A stretch of DNA of 64,000 nt from contig OZ020268.1 of the NCBI GenBank assembly GCA_963971225.1, positions 45,682,404-45,746,403 of the forward strand, written 5' to 3'. Position 1 is the stretch's first letter, and every line of letters begins with the position of its first letter. Shown one piece after another: positions 1 to 12,199 of this stretch. The translations under genes were made by a program, and so were the position numbers. The DNA is from Melieria omissa. Taxonomy: Eukaryota; Arthropoda; Insecta; Diptera; Ulidiidae. The notes under the pieces were generated by a model. The model had not been told where the DNA came from. It searched no databases and saw only the letters and a program-made list of their open reading frames with translations.

Positions 1-499
1 ATCATGGCAGCAGTGGAGCAACTTTTTTTTTTTACGTCTTCCTGTTGAGTGGTGTAACTCCGATACTAATCAATAGATTGGCTTCAAATAATTATAAAAC
101 TTTGTCGATATGTACTCAAAGAAGAAATAAAATTCAAAAGTTATTTTACTTGAACGGTTTTTTTAATAATGACTGTCAAAAAAGGCATAAAAATACGGCC
201 TTCACACTAGACGACCCCCTTAAGTGCATCTTCCTACCTCTATCAGTGATGGCAGGGGCCTCGCCAAAGGGGGGGGGGTGGCGGGTGTAAGACTCCGCCC
301 CATTGCCTTTTATTAATCAACATTTTCAATCACTTTGCCTACGTTTTCACACTTGAAAAAAGGTCTTTTCATTTTTAAACATTTTATTTATAAAAAAAAT
401 AATAACAACAACTTTTTCTAGTAAAACCAATTTGTTGTTGGAGGCTATTAATAATACAACAATTTGTATGATCTCAAAGCATATCTAAGTGTTTTAGAT
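1..499. other. AT-rich flank, no gene seen
   Basis: AT-rich sequence with homopolymer runs and a short G-run near 271-278. No coding region, RNA gene or repeat with definable ends was recognised. The CGTCG target duplication of the Transib element starts at 500. Confidence 0.5.
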
Positions 500-504
500 C
501 GTCG

Positions 505-544
505 CACAGTGTTTCGTGTAGAACAAGCTAGCTGGACAAAAATA
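505..544 (+). repeat. Transib left TIR, RSS-like
   Basis: Heptamer CACAGTG at 505-511, a 24-nt spacer at 512-535, and the nonamer-like ACAAAAATA at 536-544. The heptamer is identical to the consensus V(D)J recombination signal heptamer. Confidence 0.85.
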
Positions 545-839
545 TTTTTCAGGATTTTTCGTTTCATATGCGGCTTATTATTTCAGATACATATATTTTT
601 TTAGTTTTATATGGTTTTTTGATAACTATATACATATAGGAATGTATGTACATATACATATATATGCATATATATATTAAGGAATTTAATAGTTCCGGTC
701 TGAGGACTAAACGGAGAAAAATAGATGACCTAAAACATACCAGATATACTGATAAGTTGATTTATGCTGCGTAGATATCTGTACGGTTGTCCACTGGAGA
801 AATTCAGCAAGTGTTATCAAAACTGCGAAAAGTGAAACT

Positions 840-1780
840 CAAGAATCTCTGAACGAAAAAAAATTTGAAACAAAGTGCTAGATGTTTGAGTAGTGAAGAA
901 GCTTTAGTATACTATGTAGATAGCCAATCGACTAGTCATGCATTCAAAAGGACTCGGAAGTGGGGTCCAAACTGGTCATAAGGTATTTCCGGCAAATAAT
1001 AGTATTACAAAGGCAAAAGCTGCTTGTTATCCAGAGCAAATTGATGTGAATAAAACGCTAAAAGTAAAGTTCAAGCAGTTTTAGATTAAACTTTTTAACA
1101 TCTAGTCTTAGCACAACAGAAAGTTCTTGTCAGTTTATTACCTACGGACAGTTTTCATAATTCTCTCAGACATTATCATCACTGTTATCGGATGAATCAT
1201 TTATCAATTAGTCATTACTATGAGTCACAGAACCATGAAAACTAGATACAGCAGGGGTACCAATTGGTTCATTAACACTAGTAGGCATCAACGTCCTCAA
1301 GCTGCCACTTTTTTATATAAAGACGGTAGCTAATGTGAAGCAGACATTCAAAACACCTAATCCAAGCCTGCAGTGTGGATAAACCAAAACCCAGATTTTC
1401 TCGGTTGGGTACAAGCTCCTGTGTCTCGTCATTCATTATTTTTGGATTTACTTCGAGTAGAAGACATTTCGATCAAAGCATTACAAACTTTCCCAATCAT
1501 GGTTAGAAGCATATTATGTTGGAAATAAACTTCAAATTCTTCCAGCATGCTCTTTGTACTATAAAGCTTATCTCTTCCAAAACTTTGTTCGTTTCAGAAA
1601 CAATAAAATCTTTGGAAAAAATAAACTTTATAGGATGACAAAACCTGGTAGAAAACGGTGGAGGATTCTGCCAAACAATATTACCTTCATCATCCCGCAA
1701 TTGCAAGAGATTTAATGAAAATTCATCAGTGTCACCACTGATAAAATGTGTTCCATTATCTCTTCGTTTCTCGTTTCACT
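840..1780 (-). pseudogene. Transib transposase remnant
   Basis: Minus-strand translation gives several short blocks in family order, separated by stops and frameshifts. Around 1770-1503 there is a block containing LQLRDDEGNIVWQNP followed by STRFCHPIKF, the conserved region ahead of the catalytic core. Next, near 1505-1450, comes a block containing MLLTMIGKVCNAL. At 1397-1296 one clean 34-codon stretch contains STLQAWIRCFECLLHISYRL, a very characteristic Transib stretch. Sequence towards 840 is too decayed to read with confidence. A complete transposase is roughly 650-700 residues, so much of the protein is missing or scrambled and no function is expected. Transib transposases are the closest transposon relatives of the RAG1 recombinase core. 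Confidence 0.85.
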
Positions 1781-2321
1781 TGAGTGTTCCAACCCAATTT
1801 CAAAAAACATAAATTTTGTTATGCTTGTAAACATATGTATCTATAAAAAATAAAATAAAATAGATGTGCAAAAAATTCGCAATGGTTTTTTGTTTCATCT
1901 TTTAGTAGGCACTTATGAGAAGAATATATATAAAAATTGCAGAGGTGACATGAGGAGACATCTTAACTTTTCACCTTTGAAGTTAAAAATTTTGGGGAAA
2001 AATTGCTTTCCTTCTTAATCATGGCACGTACAACTATTAAATATAGCTTAATTGCTAATACAAGATATTGCAAAAATACTACTCACCCTTAAGCTCAGAT
2101 TCCCTAATAAAGAAAAATGCCACCGACTTTTGACAGGAACTTATTTATATAAAACACTTCAGACCAACTATGCAAAGGAATTATTAAAATTTTCGGTTAT
2201 CCGATATATTCGGCGATATTTCTCACTATATAAAAGGTGCCGATGTGTTATTTTCACATAGATCCTAATGTATGAATATTTATATTGACTATATAACAGA
2301 AAAATCAAAAAATAAAGATGT

Positions 2322-2361
2322 CGTTTTTGTCCAGCTAGCTTGTTCTAGACGAAACACTGTG
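2322..2361 (-). repeat. Transib right TIR, RSS-like
   Basis: On the minus strand: CACAGTG at 2361-2355, a 24-nt spacer, then ACAAAAACG at 2330-2322. The nonamer-like block matches eight of nine bases of the canonical ACAAAAACC. The arm differs from the left arm by about one base up to the nonamer. Confidence 0.85.
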
Positions 2362-2366
2362 CGTCG

Positions 2367-2967
2367 GCCAGAATGTCCTTCAGTATGTCGGTACAAACAT
2401 TCTGGATGGCTTCTTCGTCTCAATGTGCTCTCTCTTCATTAGCGAATACATATTTTCGAAAAGGTGGCAGTAACACGGTGCCCCATCAAGCAAAAACGGT
2501 GAACCAAATATAATGAAATTTTAATTGAAAATTGGTGGAAAAATATATATTTCGAATTCCCAAAGTCACACATAGGCCAAGTTGCGGTGAGACAGATGCT
2601 TCTTGAAGAGATAATACTATTTATTAATTAAGGGGTATCATAAAGAATCCCTCCTGGTTGTGATGTCTAATAACCTTGAACAATTAAAGTCATCAGTTAC
2701 GAGGGAACAATTTTACAAAGGACACTAAGGGAGAGCTGGTATACATCTGTTTTACAGCGGTATTTGCCTTTAATTTTTCTACACTAAGACCGTATCGGTC
2801 ATCAAGAGTCTATCAGTGGATTAGGGATCGTTGTATCCTTTAGAAATGTTGTTTCAACTCTGCGAAGCTACTAGAGTCTGTAGTCACTTGGGTCAGAAAG
2901 GTTTTTACGTTTTCTGTGACAGTTGTGTCTTCACAAGCCGCTTGAGCTGGTGTACGGATCCAGATAC
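2367..2967. other. Non-coding stretch
   Basis: AT-rich DNA between the Transib element and the next TIR element. No convincing coding sequence or repeat boundary was found. Confidence 0.4.
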
Positions 2968-2971
2968 TTAA

Positions 2972-3313
2972 GGCTTGATTACACGCAACGAGAGAATGAG
3001 GATGGCGAGCAAAGTTCGGTTCGACAATGCACAAAATGAACTAAGCAACTCGCGCAATTAAACTCAACTGAGCGAAAAGTGGTGTCTGACGCATTCCGCA
3101 CGTGACGAGCGATTCAGCGAATCCCTGCGAAAAGAAGAAAAACATAACGGTAAAGTAGTACTCGGCCTTGTAAACAAAATGTGATTCTAGTGACTCTCTC
3201 GCCACTCTACTCGGTCACTGATTCAATCAACAACTCGCGTTACTGTTTAGACGAAGCGAGTACTCGTTCGAGTTGCTGTCTCGTCACTCTACTCGTTACG
3301 TGTAATCAAGTCT
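2972..3313. mobile_element. Short TIR element, family GGCTTGATTACACG
   Basis: The ends are inverted copies: GGCTTGATTACACGCAACGA at 2972 and, reading back from 3312, GACTTGATTACACGTAACGA. TTAA lies at 2968-2971 and 3314-3317, but the right end has one extra base, so the true target duplication is unclear. The interior is rich in variants of CGAGTAGAGTGACGAG and has no reading frame of note. A second, inverted and partial copy lies at 41722-41985. It is a non-autonomous element of unassigned superfamily. Confidence 0.65.
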
Positions 3314-3317
3314 TTAA

Positions 3318-4399
3318 GGACTAACTTTGATGCTGGCGTCCTGTACTTTTTGTATGCAAAAAAGGCTTATTTTGAAGTCAAACTGCAGTCACACAAGAAT
3401 GCTTTAGAGTCTGTGGTCCCACTGCAAGAATTACAGTTCAGTTCTACTTTTTAGTAGCCGTAGCTCCTTTTTGAGGCCTGCTTGTAAAGTCCGGAGCAGA
3501 AATATCATAAATACAATTAATACATTTTGTGGTAAAAGGCAGTTGGGATATTATTTCAACTAAATATATAAAAGGACTTAGTTTATTTTCAGGCCACCGA
3601 GCGATAGTGCGGCTTGTACTCTACAAAACCTTTGAAACCGGACCTAACCTAAAATATTCTAATGATGCCTTACCTAACCTAACTAAACTTAACCTCACTT
3701 TACCAGTCTTCTCAAATTATACTCAAATTCAGTTCTTATTAAACCAAAAAGTTAGTTCATGATTGCATTCGATACTTAAATATTTATGTGAGATCAATCA
3801 ACTGTCCGCGACAGCCGCAACATTAAACAACACTCGGTAAAAATTCCAAATAAATCACAAAAAGTAGACGCACAGAAACTGAAATATAAGAAGTCCCATT
3901 AAGAGGAAAAAAAAACAACGAACAACTTTCGACACATTTGGCTTAAGTTTAATTAGGTCGGACGGGCAGCGACCGCGCAAAAAAAAACGTGGAAGGACAC
4001 ACGACACAAAGTGCTCAAGTGGGCGGCGCATACAAGCACCAATATTTGTACACTTAGATTAATTTATGTGTGCGTGTGTGTGTGTGTGTGTGTGTATAGG
4101 CGTTTTGGGGGCGATAAATGTGCTAAAACGCAACGCAGCTCAAATCTCATTATTAAAGTTGATTGATGCGATTTTCACTTTCATTTTAATATTTTGCTGT
4201 GTTTGATTTGTGCGCAGCTCGAGACAACGGAAACAATGGCCGCTGTCAGCCAGCTGAGTGGCGTCCCAGTAGGAAATTAGTCAGTTATGGAAAGTAGCCA
4301 ACATTTGCTTTACAACCATACAATCAGTTAGAATAATAAACAATTTTAAACGACTTCAAAATTGGTCAACTTTCCTAGAGGGTCATCACTGGTTATGCG

Positions 4400-4400
<1 letters not shown>
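3318..4400. other. Non-coding flank upstream of eag
   Basis: No gene recognised. A TG dinucleotide microsatellite lies at about 4067-4097. A tract of CCTAACCT-type repeats near 3640-3700 recalls the tails of the LINEs and SINEs elsewhere in the window. Confidence 0.4.
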
Positions 4401-6339
<1,939 letters not shown>

Positions 6340-7190
6340 ACCCGGCAGTTTTGCAGGCAAGTTTGAAGTCAATGGGCCCAATAAATCAAGATTCTCTTAA
6401 ACCTCTGTTGACACCTTCAGAGTTTTATAAAAAAATCATTGTATATATTTTTTTTTTTTGAATGCCCTCAACATATTTGAAGTCAATAGATCATGAAATC
6501 ATGTTTCCCCATACAAACCTTTAACCCATTATTGACCCGTCCGATTTAAATTTTTTAAAAATTTAAAACACTTGTCGGTTTATTTCTCACTAAGATTACT
6601 TTCACCAAGTTTAAAGTCCATTAATTTATGTTTTTTCACAGTTTTTTCATACAAACTTTTAACCCGTCGACTTTTATTTTCGAAAAAATAAAAAACACGC
6701 ATCCAATTATTTCACATGTTCAGTGCTTTCACCAAATTTAAAGTCAAAAGGCTCATAAAATCTTGTTTCTCCATAGCAACATTGATTGATGCTATTACGC
6801 TGTAAGATTTCGGTTTTACAAAAATGAAAAACTCGTGTCGAATTATTTCTCATTAAGAGACCTTTCACCAACATTGAAGTCAATGGGCCCATTATTTCAT
6901 GTTTTTTCAGAGTTTTTTCATGCAAACCTTTAACCCGTCGTTGATCCCATCCGTTTTTTTTTTTTTCATTTTCGAAAAAATATAAATCAAATATCGAATT
7001 ATTTTTCACTACTTTCATCAAGTTTGAAGTGAAAAGACAAACAAAATCATGAATCTTGTTTTTTCATAAACATTTTAACACATTGTTGACCCCATTAGAT
7101 TTTGATTTTCGAAAAAATGGAAAATACTTATGAAACTTTAAAGTCAACAGGCCCATTGGTTCATGTTTATTCGTAATCTTCTTTTTAACC
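6340..7190. repeat. Degenerate ~130-bp tandem repeat, array A
   Basis: The motif TTTGAAGTCAATGGGCCCAT recurs in degenerate form at about 6361, 6475, 6610, 6737, 6873, 7022 and 7136, spaced 114-149 bp. Each is followed by TCATACAAACTTTTAACCC and a GAAAAAATGAAAAAC block. The array resumes at 12965-13250 beyond the transposon stack, and a second array lies at 49010-50013. No coding potential. Confidence 0.75.
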
Positions 7191-7196
7191 AATGAA

Positions 7197-7464
7197 AAAA
7201 AGAAATAAAAGAAAATAAAATAAAACAAAATAAAATAAAATAAAATAAAATAAAATAAAATAAAATAAAATAAAATAAAATAAAAAAAAATAAAATAAAA
7301 TAAAAAAAAAAAATAAAATAAAATTAAATAAAATACAATAAAATAAAATAAAATAAAATAAAATAAAATAAAATAAAATAAAATAAAAATAAATAAAATA
7401 AAATAAAATAAAATAAAATAAAATAAAATAAAATAAAATAAAATAAAATAAAATAAAATATAAT
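7197..7464. repeat. AAAAT pentanucleotide array
   Basis: About 265 bp of near-perfect TAAAA repeats with a few expansions of the A run. Its last eight bases, AATATAAT, form the left target duplication of the following TIR element, and related AT-rich repeats resume at 12885. The open frames here (LFYF repeats) are artefacts of the repeat. Confidence 0.9.
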
Positions 7465-7477
7465 CGGCCTTATGCTG

Positions 7478-7658
7478 TATTAGAGGTCCTCGATTGATGA
7501 GAAAAACGCGGCCTTTTCGTAAGGAGTTCACAAAGCTTCTGTTCTTTATTTCACTGCTTCTTTTAGTTACAAAGTTCAAATGCATGTGTATAGATAAAAC
7601 AGGGTTGCACAAATTCGCATTGTATAATATTAATGTCTGGTCATAGATATTTCTAACA
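7478..7658 (-). repeat. copia-type 3' LTR
   Basis: 181 bp, identical to the other LTR. In element orientation it starts TGTTAGAAATATC and ends CCTCTAATA, so the terminal dinucleotides are TG and TA rather than the usual TG and CA. Confidence 0.93.
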
Positions 7659-7667
7659 CCCTTCCTC
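7659..7667 (-). other. Polypurine tract
   Basis: GAGGAAGGG on the minus strand, immediately before the 3' LTR. This is the expected plus-strand DNA primer site. Confidence 0.8.
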
Positions 7668-7714
7668 AATGCGAATCTACCACATCTTACACAGTTTGTG
7701 TTTGTTTAAATTAT

Positions 7715-10700
7715 TCATAAACGTATTTCCCTAAGTCCTAGGAGTTCAATAAATGTTACATGTTTTTCCTTCCCTAAGTTCTTAGTGAAACCGTCTGCAA
7801 TCATACTTTCAGTTGGTACATAGTTCAGTTTTACATCACCTTTCTTTACAATTTCTCTTATAAAATGAAATCTTATATCTATGTGTTTACTGCGTGCATG
7901 ATACATGGGATTCTTTGCTAAGTGTTGCGCGCTGAGATTGTCGCCATGGATCACGATTGCCGTACCCACTTCCTTGTAGCCGATTTCGATTATCAGTCTA
8001 CGCAAATGAATTGCCTCTTTTACCGCCGTCGAAAGTGCTATATACTCCGACTCAGTAGAACTTAAAGCTACACAGTGTTGCTTTTCTGATTTCCAAGAAA
8101 TAGGTGCGCCAGCCAAAAAGAAAACATAGCCCGTGTATGATCTACGATCGGTTTTGTCGCCCCCCCAGTCTGCGTCCGCATAGCCCTCCAGTGCTTGCCC
8201 AGTTGCCTTGTAGTGTAACTTCTTGTTTATAGTTGCTGCCAAATACCGCAGAACGTGCTTTACACCCGCAAAATGTTCACTGTGAGGATCTGTAGTTCGT
8301 TGCGCCAGCTTTGCAACAGAATGTAAGATATCCGGCCTGGTTGTTAGAGCTAGCCACATCAACGCGCCAACTGCCGACTGGTATTGGGTAGAGTCAACCC
8401 TTGCACACGACTCACTGTCACATGCCACTTGAAAACCAGCATCAAGCGGCGTAGCTGCACTTCTGCACCTTTCTATGCCGTACTGCGCCAGTAGATCTTT
8501 GATGTACTGTGCTTGCCCAACAGCTATGTCACCACGGTCGCCGTTTCGCTCAATAAGCATCCCCAAAAACAGTTGTAAGGGACCCTTGTCCACGCAGTCA
8601 AACTTCTCGCATATTTCAGCTTTGATTTGAATCAAGTCCTTCTTCGATTGGGTAGCTATAATGATATCATCAACGTAAACGAGAATTAAATTAAAATTAC
8701 CATTCGCCATCTGCTTATACAGGCATGGTTCGTTGGCACAAGCCACAAACCCCATATCTCGTAACACGCCGTCTAGTTTGCAGTTCCATTCCCTTCCTGA
8801 CTGTTTCAGTCCGTATATAGCTTTTTTCAATTTGAGGACTTTGTTCGGATGCTCTTTACAAACAAAACCGTCAGGCTGCTTCATATAAACCGTATCACTA
8901 AGCTCGCTGTTAAGGTAAGCTGTAGTCACATCCATTTGGTGCAAATATAACTTCATCTCTACAGCCAATGCCAAAACCAAACGAATTGTCTCGAAGCGGC
9001 ACACTGGTGAAAACGTTTCTTTATAATTGACACCCCACTTTTGGGAACATCCTTTGGCTACAAGGCGGGATTTGTAGCGCTCTACATTTCCGTCCTTGTC
9101 TCGTTTTATGGTGTATACCCATTTACACCCAACAACAGGTTGACCATCTGGTAAATCTGTCATTGACCAAGTACCATTTGCGATCAATGAATTATACTCA
9201 TAGACCATCGATTCTTGCCACTTCGCTGTCTGCGTGCTATTTATCGCCTCATCATACGATTGCGGAACTGCAATCTGGTTTACTTCAGCCATTGAATTTA
9301 AAACGTTGTACGCCTTTTTTGGTCGACCAGGTTTGCCCGTGCGAATGAGCTTAGGCCTGCCACGCCCAACTTTTTCGTCCGATTCCTCTGCACTTAAAAA
9401 GCCATCAGAATCTCCTGCACTACACTCACTCATTTGCTCTCTGCTGTCAATTGTCAATCCCGGATTGGTGTCTGCTCCCACTGGAAACTCAAACGATGCC
9501 ACGTCACTGGTTGGTTGCACTGGAACCTTTGATTCATCGAAGATAACATCTCGCTTTTCAACCACCACATGCTTCTCTGCATCATACAGCCGGTATGCCT
9601 TTGACGCCCTCGAGTAGCCAACCATTCGATATTCTTTGCCTTTGGCTTGAAACTTTTTAAGATGTGTTTTATCTAATGCCACTGCCAAGGCACCAAATAC
9701 TTTTAAATGTTTTACAACTGGTGCCTTCCCACACCAAGCCTCATAAGGAGTCATGTTCTCCAATGTTTTAGTGGGTGATCGGTTTCTCAGGTAAACAGCA
9801 GTTGCAACAGCTTCTGCCCACAATGTCTCACATAAACCTGAATGCACAAGCATACTCCTTGCAGCCTCAACAATTGTGCGGTTCGCCCTTTCGGCGACTC
9901 CGTTTTGCTGAGGAGTATACGGTACTGTAAGCTGCCTTGTTATGCCACGCTCTTCAAAATATTTATTAAAATCACTGTTTACAAATTCTCGTCCATTGTC
10001 ACTACGCACTGCTTTAATTTTGTGCCCCGTTTGGCGTTCGACCATATTACTGAATTCCACGAATTTTGTAAACACCTCATCTTTCGACTTTATAAAGTAC
10101 ACAAATATTTTTCTTGACATATCGTCAATAAATGTGAGAAAATATTTAGCACCACCGATTGACCGTTTTTCGAAAGGTCCGCACACATCTGTGTGTATCA
10201 AATTCAACAGCGTCGATGAACGACTTTCGCTTTTCTTTGGGAACGTTTGCGTTTTTATTTTGCTTTTCATACACGTTATGCACGACATATTTTCTGGGAA
10301 TTTAACGTTGTCTACACCGCGAATTAAATTGTTTTTCACTGCCAGCTTTAGGCTATCGTAGTTCAAATGGCCATATCTGTAATGCCATAGCACTGCATCA
10401 CATTGTGCAAAACCAAAACATTTATTGCATTCTTCTTCGAAAACAAAAAGCTTGTTCGTTTTTTTCACTTTCATAATCAACTTTCCGTGTTTTCTTATTT
10501 CTGCAAAGTTATCGTCGAATTTGATTACGCACCCATTTTCTGCTGCTCGGCTCACTGACACAAAATTACCCCTCATTGTCGGCACATAAAGAACATCGCG
10601 GAGAGTCAAATCACACAAATCAGTTTTCAAAGTTACTTCCCCTCTGCCTTCAGCAAAAATGAAGTTTTCCCCTGCTAGTTCGATCTTTTCTTTGTGCTCG

Positions 10701-11635
10701 TCGAACTTCGAAAACAGTTCGCGCCTACAACACATGTGCGCCGTCGCACCGCTGTCTAAGCACCACTTCTGCTTATCGAACACACACGAATCCGCCGCTG
10801 CCAAAAGCGTAAATGACTGTTGTGATCTCGCTTCCACCTTCGCACTGTTTCCCGCATTGCACTTCGCGGCGAAGTGCCCTTGTGCACCACATTTGAAACA
10901 CGCGCCGTCGTTTCTTCGTTTGTTCTTATTTTTTCTGTTCGCACTACCGTTATGATGATTGTTGTTGTCCGCCGCCTTTGCGGCAAACGCGTGATTTTCG
11001 CTGCTACTCTTTGCATCCAGAACATTCGATATGTTACCATTTCTCCTCACGCCCTCTTCTAGGAGTTTGACCTTTAGAATGTCAAATGTTGGTAAATTAT
11101 CCCGTGTTTCCATCGCGATTACGAAATTGTCGAAGCTTTCTGGCAAGCTGGACAATAATATGATGACAAGTAGCTCATCCTTCAAATTGATGCCCACTTC
11201 AGCCAACTGATCCACCGTCGCTAGGAACTCATTCAAATATTGGGTGACGTTGTCTCCCGCACTCATTCTCAAACTGAGCAATTTCTTGTAGAGCGATACT
11301 TTCCGGACTGGTCCACTGGGCTGGTGAACTTCCTTCAACTTCATCCACGCTTCCACAGCAGTTTCGCAACTTTTTATATAATTTAGTTGCGAGGGCTTCA
11401 CCGACAGCACGATCATTGCCAAGGCCTTTTGGTTTAAGGCGATCCACTTTTCTGCAACTGCAGCGTCTTTGTCTCCACTTGGTGCAGCATCCGATATGAC
11501 GCACCACAGGTCCGCGTGCACTAATACACTTCGCATCTGAACGCACCAGACTGCGAAATTATTTTCGTCCAATTTTTCAATCTGGTAGATCGAACTCATT
11601 TTGGACACCGGACTTATAAAACCGCGATTAGACAA
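7715..11635 (-). CDS. copia-type Gag-Pol polyprotein, 1306 aa
   Basis: A single open frame encodes all retrotransposon functions. Gag is at about 1-245, followed by a CCHC zinc knuckle (CFKCGAQGHFAAKC, 246-259). The aspartic protease has DSG at 294-296. A His/Cys pre-integrase zinc-binding region lies around 418-455, then the integrase core with D483, D546 and E582. Two GRPK-type AT-hook-like motifs lie at 757-774. Reverse transcriptase has D902 and YVDD at 987-990. RNase H has acidic residues near 1154-1156, 1195 and 1232. The order integrase before reverse transcriptase defines the Ty1/copia group. The length is close to Drosophila copia (about 1400). Initiation could also be at the methionine at residue 13 (MSSIYQIEK), which looks like the family start. 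No stop or frameshift interrupts it. The protein would form cytoplasmic virus-like particles. Confidence 0.95.
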   Translation of the reverse strand: MSNRGFISPVSKMSSIYQIEKLDENNFAVWCVQMRSVLVHADLWCVISDAAPSGDKDAAVAEKWIALNQKALAMIVLSVKPSQLNYIKSCETAVEAWMKLKEVHQPSGPVRKVSLYKKLLSLRMSAGDNVTQYLNEFLATVDQLAEVGINLKDELLVIILLSSLPESFDNFVIAMETRDNLPTFDILKVKLLEEGVRRNGNISNVLDAKSSSENHAFAAKAADNNNHHNGSANRKNKNKRRNDGACFKCGAQGHFAAKCNAGNSAKVEARSQQSFTLLAAADSCVFDKQKWCLDSGATAHMCCRRELFSKFDEHKEKIELAGENFIFAEGRGEVTLKTDLCDLTLRDVLYVPTMRGNFVSVSRAAENGCVIKFDDNFAEIRKHGKLIMKVKKTNKLFVFEEECNKCFGFAQCDAVLWHYRYGHLNYDSLKLAVKNNLIRGVDNVKFPENMSCITCMKSKIKTQTFPKKSESRSSTLLNLIHTDVCGPFEKRSIGGAKYFLTFIDDMSRKIFVYFIKSKDEVFTKFVEFSNMVERQTGHKIKAVRSDNGREFVNSDFNKYFEERGITRQLTVPYTPQQNGVAERANRTIVEAARSMLVHSGLCETLWAEAVATAVYLRNRSPTKTLENMTPYEAWCGKAPVVKHLKVFGALAVALDKTHLKKFQAKGKEYRMVGYSRASKAYRLYDAEKHVVVEKRDVIFDESKVPVQPTSDVASFEFPVGADTNPGLTIDSREQMSECSAGDSDGFLSAEESDEKVGRGRPKLIRTGKPGRPKKAYNVLNSMAEVNQIAVPQSYDEAINSTQTAKWQESMVYEYNSLIANGTWSMTDLPDGQPVVGCKWVYTIKRDKDGNVERYKSRLVAKGCSQKWGVNYKETFSPVCRFETIRLVLALAVEMKLYLHQMDVTTAYLNSELSDTVYMKQPDGFVCKEHPNKVLKLKKAIYGLKQSGREWNCKLDGVLRDMGFVACANEPCLYKQMANGNFNLILVYVDDIIIATQSKKDLIQIKAEICEKFDCVDKGPLQLFLGMLIERNGDRGDIAVGQAQYIKDLLAQYGIERCRSAATPLDAGFQVACDSESCARVDSTQYQSAVGALMWLALTTRPDILHSVAKLAQRTTDPHSEHFAGVKHVLRYLAATINKKLHYKATGQALEGYADADWGGDKTDRRSYTGYVFFLAGAPISWKSEKQHCVALSSTESEYIALSTAVKEAIHLRRLIIEIGYKEVGTAIVIHGDNLSAQHLAKNPMYHARSKHIDIRFHFIREIVKKGDVKLNYVPTESMIADGFTKNLGKEKHVTFIELLGLREIRL

Positions 11636-11680
11636 AACGATGGGCTAGGCGATGAACTGCGCGATGACCTGGACGTTGAC

Positions 11681-11694
11681 CTGGGCCCATAACC
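11681..11694 (-). other. Primer-binding site (initiator tRNA-Met)
   Basis: GGTTATGGGCCCAG on the minus strand begins exactly at the end of the 5' LTR. It is complementary to the anticodon stem-loop region of insect initiator tRNA-Met. Priming from an internal cleavage fragment of this tRNA is typical of the copia group. Confidence 0.88.
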
Positions 11695-11875
11695 TATTAG
11701 AGGTCCTCGATTGATGAGAAAAACGCGGCCTTTTCGTAAGGAGTTCACAAAGCTTCTGTTCTTTATTTCACTGCTTCTTTTAGTTACAAAGTTCAAATGC
11801 ATGTGTATAGATAAAACAGGGTTGCACAAATTCGCATTGTATAATATTAATGTCTGGTCATAGATATTTCTAACA
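11695..11875 (-). repeat. copia-type 5' LTR (promoter-bearing)
   Basis: 181 bp, identical to the 3' LTR. It should carry the promoter in element orientation, but no clear TATA box was recognised. Confidence 0.93.
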
Positions 11876-12199
11876 TGCTGAATGTCGTCTCACTCATCGT
11901 TGACGATCGTCTATGTGTATCGTCAAATCTATCGTTTCGTCGACACTTCGGTATGCTGTACAAGCAACGTAGACGAAACGTTGTGCACTGAATAAACACG
12001 GCAACTCTATGAGTGGGAAATTTTTTGTTTTGGGTATTTCACGTGGGAAATTCTGTTACTTCAAATGATTTGTGTGTTTATTTGAAAAATAAATGGATTA
12101 CGAGCTGTTTTTTTTCAAGCGACGAGGAAGAAAATAAATCTTTGACGGTGCAGCGGAGGCTGTTAATGCAAACAGTGGACTTATTTGCGTTGCCTGAAA

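Larger units (their letters stand above)
505..2361 (-). mobile_element. Transib-type DNA transposon, internally deleted
   Basis: The element has near-identical terminal inverted repeats of about 40 bp, beginning CACAGTGTTTCGT at 505 and at 2361 in reverse. It is flanked on both sides by the 5-bp duplication CGTCG (500-504 and 2362-2366). A 5-bp CG-rich duplication and a CAC-starting end are hallmarks of the Transib superfamily, the group related to RAG1. The interior carries minus-strand remnants of a Transib transposase. Complete Transib elements are usually around 3 kb, so this 1.86-kb copy is shortened and decayed. The superfamily call rests on ends, target duplication and protein motifs together. 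Confidence 0.88.
7478..11875 (-). mobile_element. Intact Ty1/copia-type LTR retrotransposon
   Basis: The 4398-bp element has two 181-bp LTRs identical base for base and is flanked by the 5-bp duplication TGCTG (7473-7477 and 11876-11880). It has a primer-binding site complementary to the anticodon-stem region of initiator tRNA-Met, a purine-rich tract before the 3' LTR, and one uninterrupted polyprotein frame. All these point to a very recent insertion that may still be competent. The insertion site is verified by the opposite TIR of the host element, which shows the same sequence without copia. Confidence 0.95.

Noticed and set aside
7064..7669. Long antisense frame of LFYF repeats
   Set aside because: It is a translation of the AAAAT array and the adjoining LTR, with no protein-like composition.
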